Assembly (NCBI RefSeq): GCF_045865695.1
Contig: NZ_BAACAP010000255.1
Location: 62,001-126,000 of the forward strand
From: Scytonema sp045865695
GTDB lineage: Bacteria; Cyanobacteriota; Cyanobacteriia; Cyanobacteriales; Nostocaceae
Length of the DNA: 64,000 nt
Direction: 5' to 3'
Part shown: positions 34,463-43,320 of the stretch, piece by piece
Position numbering within the stretch: the first letter of the stretch is position 1
Layout: each line of letters starts with the position of its first letter
Program-made: the position numbers and the translations under genes
Notes under the pieces: generated by a model
Seen by the model: the letters and a program-made list of their open reading frames with translations, nothing else
The model's database searches: none
What the model was told of the DNA's origin: nothing

Positions 34463-35137
34463 TTACTCTCGTAAGGCGTACCCTACCCCACGCACGGTAT
34501 GAATCAAACGCTTTTCATTATTTTCTTCAAGCTTGAGGCGTAGGTAGCGGACATAAACTTCAATAATATTGGAATCACCCATGAAGTCATAACCCCAAAC
34601 TTTCTCTAGAATTAGATCTCTAGTAAATACTTGACGCGGATGGCTGAGAAGATACTCTAATAAGTCAAACTCTTTTGCAGTTAACTCAATGGCTCGATTA
34701 CCTCGGAAGACTTCACGTGTGGTGCGATTGAGCTTCAAGTCTTCAAACTGCAACCAGTCTTCTTCTGTTTCTTGAGTACGACGCAAATGGGCGCGAATTC
34801 TGGCTAATAATTCTTCGATACTGAAAGGTTTAACGACATAATCGTCTGCACCTGCATCTAATCCAGCAACGCGATCGCTCACTTCATCTTTTGCTGTCAA
34901 CAAAATCACAGGTATTTTGTTTCCTGTCGCACGCAAGCGCCGACAAAGTTCTAACCCTGATAATCCAGGTAGCATCCAATCTAAAATTGCTAAATCTGGC
35001 GAAAATTCTCGTGCTAAAGTCAAACCAGTGATACCATCATGCGCCACACTGACCTTATAACCTTCACTATTAAGTTCCAATTCGACAAATCGTGCTAGTT
35101 TTACTTCATCTTCAACCAGAAGGATATGTGCTGCCAT
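34463..35137 (-). CDS. OmpR-family response regulator
   Basis: Receiver domain (HILLVEDEVKLARFVELEL; phosphorylation Asp in AILDWMLPG; DDYVVKPF) and winged helix-turn-helix output (LTAKEFDLLEYLLSHPRQVFT... IIEVYVRYLRLKLEE...GVGYALRE), 224 residues. ATG 35137 is preferred over an in-frame start four codons earlier. Second gene of a minus-strand operon with the histidine kinase, 20 to 32 bases apart, so they form a two-component pair. Target unknown. Confidence 0.9.
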   Translation of the reverse strand: MAAHILLVEDEVKLARFVELELNSEGYKVSVAHDGITGLTLAREFSPDLAILDWMLPGLSGLELCRRLRATGNKIPVILLTAKDEVSDRVAGLDAGADDYVVKPFSIEELLARIRAHLRRTQETEEDWLQFEDLKLNRTTREVFRGNRAIELTAKEFDLLEYLLSHPRQVFTRDLILEKVWGYDFMGDSNIIEVYVRYLRLKLEENNEKRLIHTVRGVGYALRE

Positions 35138-35169
35138 ACTTTTACTCACTTTGTCCGGTAGATCGTGTA

Positions 35170-36303
35170 CTAGAATTTCGCTTTTAATGCAGGTAATCTT
35201 AAAATAAAGGTGCTGCCATAACCGGGTTCTGACCGAATTCCAACCTTACCCCCCATGCGCTCCACAAGGCGTTTTACTATCGGTAACCCTAAGCCTGTTC
35301 CTCCAGTTAAACGGGTACGGGATGGATCGACTCGGTAAAAGGGTTCAAAAATACGGGATTGCTCCGATAGGGGAATGCCACAGCCTTTGTCACTTACTTG
35401 GATCGTTGCCCAACCATCGACCCGATCCAATTGTATTGTTACAGCCTCTCCTTCTTCAGAGTATTGAAAAGCATTATCAATCAAATGGTTTAACACTTGC
35501 ATTAACCAATTGCGTTCTGCTGTTACTTTAATAGGCAACAAAGGCAGTTTAAGCTGGATTGCTCGATAGTCAAACTTTTCTACCATCTGTGCTATGTCTG
35601 CAATTAAATCATTTAAGATAAGCGATTCCGTTTGCAATGGCAATGCATTATTACTTGCCCTTGCTAATTCTAGTAAGCCTTGCAAGATATAAGTCATGCG
35701 TTCTGCATCAGAACAAGCCATTTCTAGAGCTTCTTTCTGGGATACTGTTAGATTTTGACTCTGTTGCAAAGTTCTTTGTAAATAAGCATAAACCATACTA
35801 AGAGGCGTGCGTAACTCGTGAGCTAAGTCATTAGTAAACTGTTGCTGTAGTTCTTTCACTTCTCTTAGGTTTGTTAACAATTCATTCCAGGTTTGGGCTA
35901 AAGCTCTAACTTCGCTGGGTGTCCAACCAAACTGGACTCGATACGGTATCAGTTCTGTATTGTATGTCGCAGCCCACTGATTTATTTGTTGCAACGGTAA
36001 GAGCGATCGCCTGATGATTATAAATGTAAGAACTGTAGTAGCAACAAGCAACAGAACGCTTGCAGTTGCCAAACTTTGAATCATAATCAATAGTCTATGG
36101 TTTGAATTCAACACACTATATTGTTGATAAGTTGTCCCAAAAAAATGTTTGATTTCCCAAACTATCAACATTGTAAAACTACTAAATACAAATATAAAAA
36201 TTATAATAATTTCAATGGTTAGGCGAAATTGTAGTGAAGAGGAATCGATGCGATCGCCAATGACTCCAGCTAATTTTCTCTTTAACTTGTTTAAAAATTT
36301 CAT
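35170..36303 (-). CDS. Sensor histidine kinase (membrane-bound)
   Basis: The 377-residue kinase has two membrane segments (IIIIFIFVFSSFTMLIVWEI and LATASVLLLVATTVLTFIII) with a very short loop between, a HAMP-like linker (RRSLLPLQQINQWAATYNT), HisKA (FTNDLAHELRTPLSMV), and HATPase (NHLIDNAFQYS, DKGCGIP, GTGLGLPIVK). The loop of only about 25 residues suggests it senses within or at the membrane. It lies directly upstream of its response regulator. Complete. Confidence 0.9.
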   Translation of the reverse strand: MKFLNKLKRKLAGVIGDRIDSSSLQFRLTIEIIIIFIFVFSSFTMLIVWEIKHFFGTTYQQYSVLNSNHRLLIMIQSLATASVLLLVATTVLTFIIIRRSLLPLQQINQWAATYNTELIPYRVQFGWTPSEVRALAQTWNELLTNLREVKELQQQFTNDLAHELRTPLSMVYAYLQRTLQQSQNLTVSQKEALEMACSDAERMTYILQGLLELARASNNALPLQTESLILNDLIADIAQMVEKFDYRAIQLKLPLLPIKVTAERNWLMQVLNHLIDNAFQYSEEGEAVTIQLDRVDGWATIQVSDKGCGIPLSEQSRIFEPFYRVDPSRTRLTGGTGLGLPIVKRLVERMGGKVGIRSEPGYGSTFILRLPALKAKF

Positions 36304-36461
36304 TGGAATAAATCATCTCTATATATTTTAATCGGAACTTCATAAGTCAAGCTGAGATAAATCTGTTTTTGGCTTACATTTCAAATTTAATATCTTTATT
36401 AAGAAAAAAGATGAGTTTTTCCTGAACAAATTTTAAGCTTTGGCTGAGGACTAGGTTGCTT

Positions 36462-37523
36462 TCAGATTCCCTTAAATCCCATACCAGTTTCCACCTGTTG
36501 TTCTGCCTGAGTAGAATCGACCTTGGAAAACTCACTTCTGTGAGATGCTTGACGACGAGTCCCAATTTGACTTAAGAAAATACCAATTAAAATAACACCA
36601 CCGCCAATATATTGAGCTAGGGTAGGAGCCTCACCTAAAATTAGATAAGCTGCCACAATTCCAGCAACAGGGGTAAAGGAGCCGATTAAGGAAGCCATAG
36701 ATACTGTTGAACTTCTCAAGCCTTTTAGCCAAAATGATTGACCAACCACAACAATTAAAGAGCCATAAAGGAACATCCACTTCCATAGAAAAGGTGAGAG
36801 TACATTTGCAAAATGGTCTTTGCCGTACAGCACTAAAGCAAAAAAGAAAAATATGACAGTTCCTAGGGCAGTACGAAAGATATTATAAATTCCTAAAGGA
36901 ACTTGGGAGAGGTATTTTTTCCCAATAATTGTAGAAGCGGCAACAGCTACAGATCCAGCTGCTACCAGAAGTTCTCCTAAGCCCACTTGCAAAGCTCCCA
37001 TATTCATCATCGCTTCCCCAGGGGGTTGAAGAAGTATGGTGAGAGTTACGCCCACAAATGCTGCGATCGCTCCTATATATTCCCAAAGATTGACTCGTTC
37101 CTTCAATAACCAAACTGACAAAGCCAGAGTGAGAGGCGGTTCCAAGCGTCCAACTAAGATAACATTATTAACCGTTGTCAGTCCCAGCGCTTGAAAAATT
37201 AAGCCAGGAGCAAGCGCTCCTGATAAGATAGCGATGGCTGTTAAACCAATCCAATTCTTCTTTGAGAGTTGTTTCAAAGTCGCTTTGTTCCACTGTCGTC
37301 CATAGATTAAGAGCAGAACTATTAAGGCACAGAGGTTTCCCACGAATAAAACATTACATAAAGAAATTGGATTGCGACCATCTATGAAATGTTGTGCTCC
37401 AATTTCTGTAAGTTTGCGGGTAACAGCACCAGATGCTCCAAAAATTAGGATTGCGAGCCAGAGATATATTTGCCCTGGAATTCTGGGAATTAAGCGATGC
37501 GGTTTTCTTAGTTTAGTCATCAT
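36462..37523 (-). CDS. DMT superfamily (EamA) transporter
   Basis: The 353-residue protein has ten hydrophobic segments arranged as two EamA repeats: IYLWLAILIFGASGAVTRKL starts the first and LLVAAGSVAVAASTIIGKKY the second, each with the PxxA/GxxxG packing of drug/metabolite exporters (FTPVAGIVAAYLILGEAPT). It exports small molecules or amino acids in general; substrate is unknown. ATG 37523, no partner gene; divergent from the 37802 gene. Confidence 0.85.
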   Translation of the reverse strand: MMTKLRKPHRLIPRIPGQIYLWLAILIFGASGAVTRKLTEIGAQHFIDGRNPISLCNVLFVGNLCALIVLLLIYGRQWNKATLKQLSKKNWIGLTAIAILSGALAPGLIFQALGLTTVNNVILVGRLEPPLTLALSVWLLKERVNLWEYIGAIAAFVGVTLTILLQPPGEAMMNMGALQVGLGELLVAAGSVAVAASTIIGKKYLSQVPLGIYNIFRTALGTVIFFFFALVLYGKDHFANVLSPFLWKWMFLYGSLIVVVGQSFWLKGLRSSTVSMASLIGSFTPVAGIVAAYLILGEAPTLAQYIGGGVILIGIFLSQIGTRRQASHRSEFSKVDSTQAEQQVETGMGFKGI

Positions 37524-37589
37524 AACACCACCGCAATAAGAACACTAGTAATTATACTAAGACTTCTATTTGATTTTTTAAATACACGT

Positions 37590-37645
37590 AGTAGGTAGGG
37601 CTAAAGCCCACCAACAGAGAATGGTGGGCTTTAGCCCTACCTACT
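37590..37645. repeat. Perfect 24-bp inverted repeat (GTAGGTAGGGCTAAAGCCC)
   Basis: AGTAGGTAGGGC TAAAGCCCACCA (37590-37613) pairs with its reverse complement at 37622-37645 across an 8-base loop. It is a strong hairpin upstream of both divergent genes; no U-tract, so more likely a dispersed repeat than a terminator. Confidence 0.8.
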
Positions 37646-37801
37646 TAAATTGTGACTCTGAGTCACAGTACTTAACTGAGAAAATGCTGAGAATACCCTA
37701 AATTAGCTTAAAGAATAAATTCATGAAAATCGTAGCTGAGTTTCAGATGGGCTTCAGTAGTCACTGAGAAGCTTTGGATGTCCGGGAAAAAGGAGACACA
37801 A

Positions 37802-38161
37802 ATGAAATTCGCCCCCTTAATCGCTACAATTGCCTTGACTGGTTTTTTAACAGTATGGGAAGCACCATTAAAAGCGATAAATCCTTTATTGGTTCAGGCA
37901 TCAGCCCAAGAATTATCTGTAGAGCAGAAAGTCGCGTTAATAACTAAAAATAAGGGTCAGATCGGTAGTGGCGACCAGCTACGTCGTTTCTTTTATGGAG
38001 ATTTGGAGCCAATCGGTATTCAGCCCGGAGGCGCGGGTCACGTTGTTAATCTTTATAACAAAGCCAATGACACCACATTTTCTTACTGTTCAACTTATGA
38101 TGTTGTAGTTGCTGTTAAAAAAGGTAAAGTTGCTAAATTTGAACCCAATGAAGTGAAATAG
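37802..38161 (+). CDS. Secreted hypothetical protein (119 aa)
   Basis: ATG 37802 follows AAGGAG and begins MKFAPLIATIALTGFLTVWE, a signal peptide with probable cleavage near VQASAQ. The mature region is about 85 residues (ELSVEQKVALITKNKGQIGSG ... TFSYCSTYDVVVAVKKG) with one cysteine and alternating strands. I do not recognise the family. Single gene ahead of the NADH dehydrogenase gene, separated by 123 bases. Confidence 0.6.
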   Translation: MKFAPLIATIALTGFLTVWEAPLKAINPLLVQASAQELSVEQKVALITKNKGQIGSGDQLRRFFYGDLEPIGIQPGGAGHVVNLYNKANDTTFSYCSTYDVVVAVKKGKVAKFEPNEVK

Positions 38162-38284
38162 TTTGTTACGCTTTATCAATTTTATGTAACAAAAATTAAC
38201 TATTAGTAAAGACGTATCATGGCACGTCTTTACAAATCTAAAAGTTTGGCAATCTAGATACTTCAAAAAACAACTTTTACATTT

Positions 38285-39715
38285 ATGCAGCAGGCGTCTC
38301 ATCCCACAGTCATCTTAGGTGGTGGCTTTGCTGGACTGTTTACAGCTCTACACTTAAGCCATCAAAACTATTTACGTCCTATTATTCTGATTGAGCAACG
38401 CGATCGCTTCAGCTTCAAACCATTGTTATATGAGCTACTCAGTGAGGAACTCCATAGCGAACAGGTTTATCCACGCTACAAAGATCTTCTAGCAGGAAGC
38501 CGTGTAACCTTTGTACAAGACACGGTGAAATCCATTAATATACATGAGTGTAAAGTCACTGTAGCGTCTGGAAAAGTTTTTGACTACAACAACTTAATCT
38601 TAGCACTAGGAGGCAAAACAACTTATTTTAATACTCCTGGTGCAGCAGAGCACGCAATGCCATTCACTAGTGGCGCGGAAGCGATCGCTCTGCGAAAACA
38701 CTTACGACACCGCTTGCATCTGGCAATCCAAACTCAAGACTTAGAACGTCGGCGGTTGCTGCTTACCGTTGCCATTATTGGAGCGGGACCAGCAGGCATA
38801 GAATTAGCATGTACGTTGGCAGATCTGTTGCCTATCTGGTATGACGATTTGGGCGGTGATGCCTCTGAAATTCGAGTTGTTTTAATAAATCGTAGCCGTG
38901 AAATCCTGAAAGGAGACATCAACAGCAGTTTGCGTTGCTTAGCACAACGGGCGCTCAAACGTCGCGTTATTCCCGTGGATTTCGTATTTGACGCGGCTGT
39001 CATAAAAATTCAAGCAGATGGTATAGAGTATTGGCAACAAGACCAAACAAGGTTTTTACAAGCTGGAACGATCGCTTGGACTGCAGGGACTACTCCCAAT
39101 CCTCTCTTAATAGAGCTACCAATCCCAGAAAAAAGGCGAGACAAACGAGGGCGGCTTGTGGTAACACCGACATTGCAACTCCCTGATTTTCCAGAAGTCT
39201 TTGTGGCGGGAGACTGCGCTGCGGATAGCGACAATCCCCAACCACCTACAGCACAAGTTGCCTATCAGCAAGGAATTGCGATCGCTCGGAATCTTCAATA
39301 TTTTCAAGAAAACAAACCTACCGTTCCCGTCCAAGTTCATATGCGCGGTACGTTAATGAAACTGGGACTCAACGAAGGTGTGGCTAACTTATTTAATAAA
39401 GTCCAAATCAAAGGTCAACCCGGTCATTTTATCCGGGAAGCAACATACTTAGAACTGTTACCAACCCCTGGTCGTAACCTCAAACTCACAACAGAATGGC
39501 TCACCGATAAATTATTCCATCGCCATCGTCCTTTTTCCCATATGCAGCTAGGACAAACACCTTGGTTATATGGAGTTGCAACTGTAGCAGCCGGAGTCAT
39601 TTTGGCATCTCCTCTGGTTTGGCGGGCTGCTCAACCGAACCAATTTCAGCAAAACTTAAGTTGGACGGGCGTACCGACATTACTCAATCAGCTTGCGCCT
39701 CCCCCATCTCAATGA
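38285..39715 (+). CDS. Type II NADH dehydrogenase (NDH-2, FAD-dependent)
   Basis: NDH-2 oxidises NAD(P)H and reduces quinone without pumping protons. The 476-residue protein has an N-terminal FAD-binding GGGFAGLFTALHL (residues 12-24), a central NAD-binding GAGPAGIELACTLADL (about 166-181), the FAD-contact VFVAGDCAAD, a quinone-side AYQQGIAIARNL, and a C-terminal hydrophobic segment (GVATVAAGVILASPLVW) that may anchor it. ATG 38285. Cyanobacteria have several ndb paralogues; which one this is cannot be decided here. Confidence 0.88.
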   Translation: MQQASHPTVILGGGFAGLFTALHLSHQNYLRPIILIEQRDRFSFKPLLYELLSEELHSEQVYPRYKDLLAGSRVTFVQDTVKSINIHECKVTVASGKVFDYNNLILALGGKTTYFNTPGAAEHAMPFTSGAEAIALRKHLRHRLHLAIQTQDLERRRLLLTVAIIGAGPAGIELACTLADLLPIWYDDLGGDASEIRVVLINRSREILKGDINSSLRCLAQRALKRRVIPVDFVFDAAVIKIQADGIEYWQQDQTRFLQAGTIAWTAGTTPNPLLIELPIPEKRRDKRGRLVVTPTLQLPDFPEVFVAGDCAADSDNPQPPTAQVAYQQGIAIARNLQYFQENKPTVPVQVHMRGTLMKLGLNEGVANLFNKVQIKGQPGHFIREATYLELLPTPGRNLKLTTEWLTDKLFHRHRPFSHMQLGQTPWLYGVATVAAGVILASPLVWRAAQPNQFQQNLSWTGVPTLLNQLAPPPSQ

Positions 39716-39726
39716 AGTTTTTTACC

Positions 39727-39766
39727 ATTTTGAATTTTGGATTTTAGGTTTTGGATTTTGGATTGA
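39727..39766. repeat. STRR heptamer array TTTTGGA
   Basis: About five TTTTGGA-like heptamers follow the NADH dehydrogenase stop by some 11 bases, before the DoxX gene. Confidence 0.75.
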
Positions 39767-39820
39767 AAAAACCTTGTGGGATTTAATTTTTCAAACTAGT
39801 TTTAACTTTAGGAGCTATTT

Positions 39821-40327
39821 ATGAAATACTTACTCAACCTTCGGACTGCTGTAACTGTTAATCGCGTCGTCATGGGTGCATTCTTTTTCGTCTCTGGTAT
39901 TGCGAACTACCTCAACTTTAGCGTTCCTAATGGTTTATACCAAACTGTCCTCACTCAAAAACTCCAAATCATTGGTCCCGGAATTCCACCAGGTTGGGAA
40001 GGTATAGGACCTCTCCCTGGGTTAATTGCGATTCCTTATGCTTGGTTGCTCCCTTTAGCAGAAATTGTACTAGGTGCATTGTTTGCTCTCAACTATTGGG
40101 TAAAGTGGACGGGCTTACTCTTAATTCTGATGACATTTAGCATTGTTCTGGCATTTGGTATCATACCTGCTGGCACTTTGTTTCCCAATGGAGCAGAAAG
40201 CTTTAACAAAAATATCCTATTCATGACTTTAATCTGGATGTGCATCGCTTACGAAGCTTACGAACAAAAAATGAGCCGCCGTCGCACCCAAGCCGCATCC
40301 GATTATGCAGTGACCAGTGACCAGTGA
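39821..40327 (+). CDS. DoxX-like membrane protein
   Basis: The 168-residue protein has four membrane segments (TVNRVVMGAFFFVSGIANYL; AIPYAWLLPLAEIVLGALFA; GLLLILMTFSIVLAFGII; NILFMTLIWMCIAYEAYEQ), the DoxX/MauE-type layout. Role unknown; redox-linked membrane functions are typical. ATG with TAGGAG ahead. It is 105 bases downstream of the NDH-2 gene and possibly in the same transcript. The last residues VTSDQ and the stop come from a GTGACCA array, as at the DUF815 gene. Confidence 0.75.
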   Translation: MKYLLNLRTAVTVNRVVMGAFFFVSGIANYLNFSVPNGLYQTVLTQKLQIIGPGIPPGWEGIGPLPGLIAIPYAWLLPLAEIVLGALFALNYWVKWTGLLLILMTFSIVLAFGIIPAGTLFPNGAESFNKNILFMTLIWMCIAYEAYEQKMSRRRTQAASDYAVTSDQ

Positions 40328-40339
40328 CCAGTGACCAGT
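40308..40339 (+). repeat. STRR heptamer array GTGACCA
   Basis: Four tandem GTGACCA units supply the last four codons and the stop of the DoxX gene. Confidence 0.9.
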
Positions 40340-40420
40340 AGCGAGCAGTATTCAATTATGTTTTTACCACTTCTAACAACGATAAACTAATTACCCATGT
40401 TGTGAAACTAATTACCTATG

Positions 40421-40481
40421 TTGTGGAACGGGCGAGGACGCCCGTTCTGTATGAGTAGCGGGTTAAAAGCCCGCACCACAA
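40421..40481. repeat. Dispersed hairpin ACGGGCGAGGACGCCCGT, copy 1
   Basis: TTGTGGAACGGGCGAGGACG...CCCGTTC with GCGGGTTAAAAGCCCGC and a CCACAA end. Related copies are at 45834 and 61174. Confidence 0.75.
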
Positions 40482-40589
40482 GAGTCAAGTTGAATATTTT
40501 TTTATTTGGAAATCCCTTAACGAAATCCATCTTTCGTTTAATATCTTGACCTTCTTCCAGTGCTAGCATCGAACAAACAGGAGAGTGAG

Positions 40590-41303
40590 ATGGCTTTTCG
40601 ACCTACCCGCCGAAGATTTATTCAAGGGATTGGAGGGGCTGGTGTCCTAATGCTCTTGAGCTGCAATCGGCAGGAGCAAGCAATGGTAACGTTATATACA
40701 TTTGGTGACTCGATTCTAGACTGCGGACGATACAACGAGTTCGGCGTTCATCCAGGACAACTCCTTGTCAAGAATGACGATCGCCTGTTTCCAGAATTTC
40801 AGGGACAAGACCTCACATCACACGGACTTGCTCGCCTCGAACATCTTGCTCGTGATGGTGCAACGGTTGATGAACTGCCATTTCAAGCTCAGAGATTGCA
40901 GGTTGAGGGAAAGGCAATTGCATTAATCACCATCGGTGGTAACGATCTACTGCGCGGATTAATTCGGGATACAGGTGCAGAAATTGCCGTCTTTGCTAAC
41001 GCCCTCAAAACCTTCGTGCAACAGTTGCCAATCCGTCCCATTCTACTAGGCAGTGTATACGATCCTACGTTAGGAGATGACCAGCGCAACTTTTTAGGGG
41101 TTGATGCGGCGATCGCTCGCAAGAACCTCCAGCGCATGAATGCTGCAATTCAAGAAATTGCTAACCGCTACGGACAATTTGTCGATCTCCACGCTCACTT
41201 TCTCAAGGGAGATCCATCCTGGTTCACAGCAACTATCGAGCCAAGCTTGCGGGGTGCATCGGAAGTGCGCCGTGCTTTTCTCCCCTATGTGGTCGAAAAA
41301 TAA
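40590..41303 (+). CDS. SGNH/GDSL hydrolase-like lipoprotein, Tat signal
   Basis: ATG 40590 (AGGAGAG upstream) opens FRPTRRRFIQGIGGAG, a twin-arginine signal that ends in a lipobox LLSC, so an exported lipoprotein is expected. The body has block I GDSILDCGR (nucleophile Ser) and block III GGNDLLRG. The Asp-His dyad expected near the C-terminus is not obvious: the corresponding stretch is GDPSWFTATIEPSLRGAS with no His where I expect DxxH. It is likely an esterase-fold protein; activity is uncertain. 237 residues. Confidence 0.7.
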   Translation: MAFRPTRRRFIQGIGGAGVLMLLSCNRQEQAMVTLYTFGDSILDCGRYNEFGVHPGQLLVKNDDRLFPEFQGQDLTSHGLARLEHLARDGATVDELPFQAQRLQVEGKAIALITIGGNDLLRGLIRDTGAEIAVFANALKTFVQQLPIRPILLGSVYDPTLGDDQRNFLGVDAAIARKNLQRMNAAIQEIANRYGQFVDLHAHFLKGDPSWFTATIEPSLRGASEVRRAFLPYVVEK

Positions 41304-41345
41304 AAATTTTTAGTTGGTGTTTGGGGAATTGCTGCATTCACTAGC

Positions 41346-42764
41346 TTAAGCGGGTAAAGTGATTGTAAAAATACTTCCTTCCCCTAGCTTTGATTGCACG
41401 CTAACACTACCTCCCATTCCCTCGACAAGTGTTTTGACAATTGATAAACCCAAACCACTACCGCCAGTTGCATGACTCCGAGATTCATCTACACGGTAAA
41501 ATCTCTCAAAAATACGTGCTTGATGTTGCAGAGGAATACCATAACCCTCGTCGCAAACTTCAATAACTGCCTTGTCTTGAAGTTGATATAATTTAAAATT
41601 TATAGGTGTGCCAGCGTCAGAATACTTAATAGCATTATCAATTAAATTTAGTAACACTTGTTTGAGACGACTGTAATCTACTTTAACCTCAATGGGGTGT
41701 GTTTCTGCCTCGATAGTGATGTCGCGATCGCTATATTTCTTTGCCATCATCACAATTTCTTCAATTAAATCATTCAGCACGTAAGATTTCATCTGAAAGT
41801 GTAAATAACCACTATCTGCACGCGCTAAATCTAGTAAATCTTGTAGTAAGCGGATGGTACGTTCAGCTTCTGATGCAGCAGTTTCTAAAGCTTCTTTTTG
41901 GATTTGAGTTAAGTTATTTTGCCGTCGCAAGACGCTTTGGAGGTAACCGTGTACAATTGTTAAAGGTGTACGTAACTCGTGAGAAACATTACTCACAAAT
42001 TCTCGCTCTTGCTCCCAAGATTGGGCGAGGCGAGATAACAACATTGTCAAGGTTTGAGCCAATTCTTTGACTTCACTAGGTGCATTGTTAAGATATAGCT
42101 GTGCTTGTCCCAAGTCCTCTACAGAAATTACTGCTGTCATTTGGTTGAGTTGGCGTAGAGGATGGAGAGAATGCTTGATGTAAAATGCGATCGCGATCGT
42201 AAGGGTAATAATTGCTAGAATACTAATAACAATTAAGCTTTGTACCATAAGTACAAACGTTGACTGTTCGCGAGTAATATTCTTAACTACAAATAAATCG
42301 CCAAGGATTTTACCTTTGACTTGCACTGAATTTTCAGATAAAATAAAGTAGCTTTGATTAATTTTATAAACTTCTGGTTTAAGCGGCATTTGAGCTAAAG
42401 ACATTAACTCAGATACCATAGACTTAGATAAAAAATTTAAATTTGTCGATTGTGCTAGTATTTTCCGCTCGCGGCTTTTTATCCATAGTAATGTATTAGT
42501 ATCTTCTAAGTTCTTGATAGCCTTTTGCAAACCAATTTCCGGTTGCATCATCTCACTATAAAGTTGTACATCTTGCGGTAAACGCTTGGCTATGTGTTCT
42601 ATATTCTGTTTATGACTATCAATCAAAATTTGCTGCATTTTCCAACTCGTCCATAAGGCAACACTACCCAGTACCAAAGTAGAAAATACAGCCATACCCG
42701 TTGTGAGGCGTAACTGCAACGAGAAGGGATCTATATTTTGCCAAAGCCTTCTAATGTTGTTCAC
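41346..42764 (-). CDS. Sensor histidine kinase with HAMP
   Basis: The kinase has two membrane segments (MAVFSTLVLGSVALWTSW; LIVISILAIITLTIAIAFYI) around an extracellular sensor of about 130 residues, a HAMP linker, HisKA (FVSNVSHELRTPLTIVHGYL), and HATPase (NLIDNAIKYSDAG, GSGLGLSIVKTL). Response regulator not adjacent. The frame is open to 42815, but the first ten residues there (YSSEFYSPR) are encoded by a repeat, so GTG 42764 is given as the more likely start. ATG within the first membrane segment would cut it. Confidence 0.85.
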   Translation of the reverse strand: MNNIRRLWQNIDPFSLQLRLTTGMAVFSTLVLGSVALWTSWKMQQILIDSHKQNIEHIAKRLPQDVQLYSEMMQPEIGLQKAIKNLEDTNTLLWIKSRERKILAQSTNLNFLSKSMVSELMSLAQMPLKPEVYKINQSYFILSENSVQVKGKILGDLFVVKNITREQSTFVLMVQSLIVISILAIITLTIAIAFYIKHSLHPLRQLNQMTAVISVEDLGQAQLYLNNAPSEVKELAQTLTMLLSRLAQSWEQEREFVSNVSHELRTPLTIVHGYLQSVLRRQNNLTQIQKEALETAASEAERTIRLLQDLLDLARADSGYLHFQMKSYVLNDLIEEIVMMAKKYSDRDITIEAETHPIEVKVDYSRLKQVLLNLIDNAIKYSDAGTPINFKLYQLQDKAVIEVCDEGYGIPLQHQARIFERFYRVDESRSHATGGSGLGLSIVKTLVEGMGGSVSVQSKLGEGSIFTITLPA

Positions 42765-42790
42765 TGTTTTAGTTCTTTTAAAAGTTCTGG

Positions 42791-43033
42791 GCGAATAGAA
42801 TTCGCTGCTATACAAACAAAGTCCGCCTACGCGGATTAATGGCTTTGAAACCCACGGAGGTAGGTTTTGCGTGTAGAGCCGCGACTTTTAGTTGTCAATA
42901 AAAGTATAAATTGTAACTTTACAAATATCCTTTTCTACTGGGTTAGAAACAAGATTTTTCAAACATTTCTTAATAGAAATATATACGAATTGATGAGGGC
43001 TTAAATTAATTTAGACTGAGAATTAGAGATGCA
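42791..43033. repeat. GCGAATAGAATTCGCT repeat and A/T-rich intergenic
   Basis: GCGAATAGAATTCGCT (42791-42806) then ACAAACAAAGTCCGCCTACG, CCCACGGAGGTAGGTTTT and GTAGAGCCGCGAC: a member of the element family at 44029-44149 and, as a fragment, 61442. No gene. Confidence 0.65.
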
Positions 43034-43066
43034 AGATCCCCGACTTCTTAGAGAAGTCGGGGATCT
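43034..43066. repeat. Perfect 15-bp hairpin AGATCCCCGACTTCT
   Basis: AGATCCCCGACTTCT, loop TAG, AGAAGTCGGGGATCT. Strong stem-loop without a clear U-tract; a motif I recognise as common in cyanobacterial intergenic DNA. Confidence 0.75.
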
Positions 43067-43119
43067 AATAGCATTGCCTACTCTAAGTATATGCGAGAGC
43101 TTTTATATACAAGAAATAC

Positions 43120-43320
43120 TTATTTCTCTTTTTCAACTTCTGGTTCTTGATGTTGTGCTTCATACTCACCAAATTGCCGAATGAGTTTAGCAACTAAACC
43201 CGTCCATCCGATTTGATGACTTGCACCAATACCTACTCCATTATCACCATAAAAGTATTCATAAAATAAAATCAAATCTCGCCAATGAGTATTTGGTCTT
43301 TGTATTTTCTCATGAATTAC
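43120..43320 (-). pseudogene. C-terminal remnant of a GH63/MGH1-like glycoside hydrolase
   Basis: Sixty-six codons in frame without a start read ...HWRDLILFYEYFYGDNGVGI then GASHQIGWTGLVAKLIRQFG and a charged tail EYEAQHQEPEVEKEK. This is the conserved C-terminus of large MGH1/GH63-like hydrolases of cyanobacteria. The upstream >700 codons are absent: the frame runs into the 3' end of the secreted protein gene at 43310. A deletion or insertion junction lies near 43315. Confidence 0.7.
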
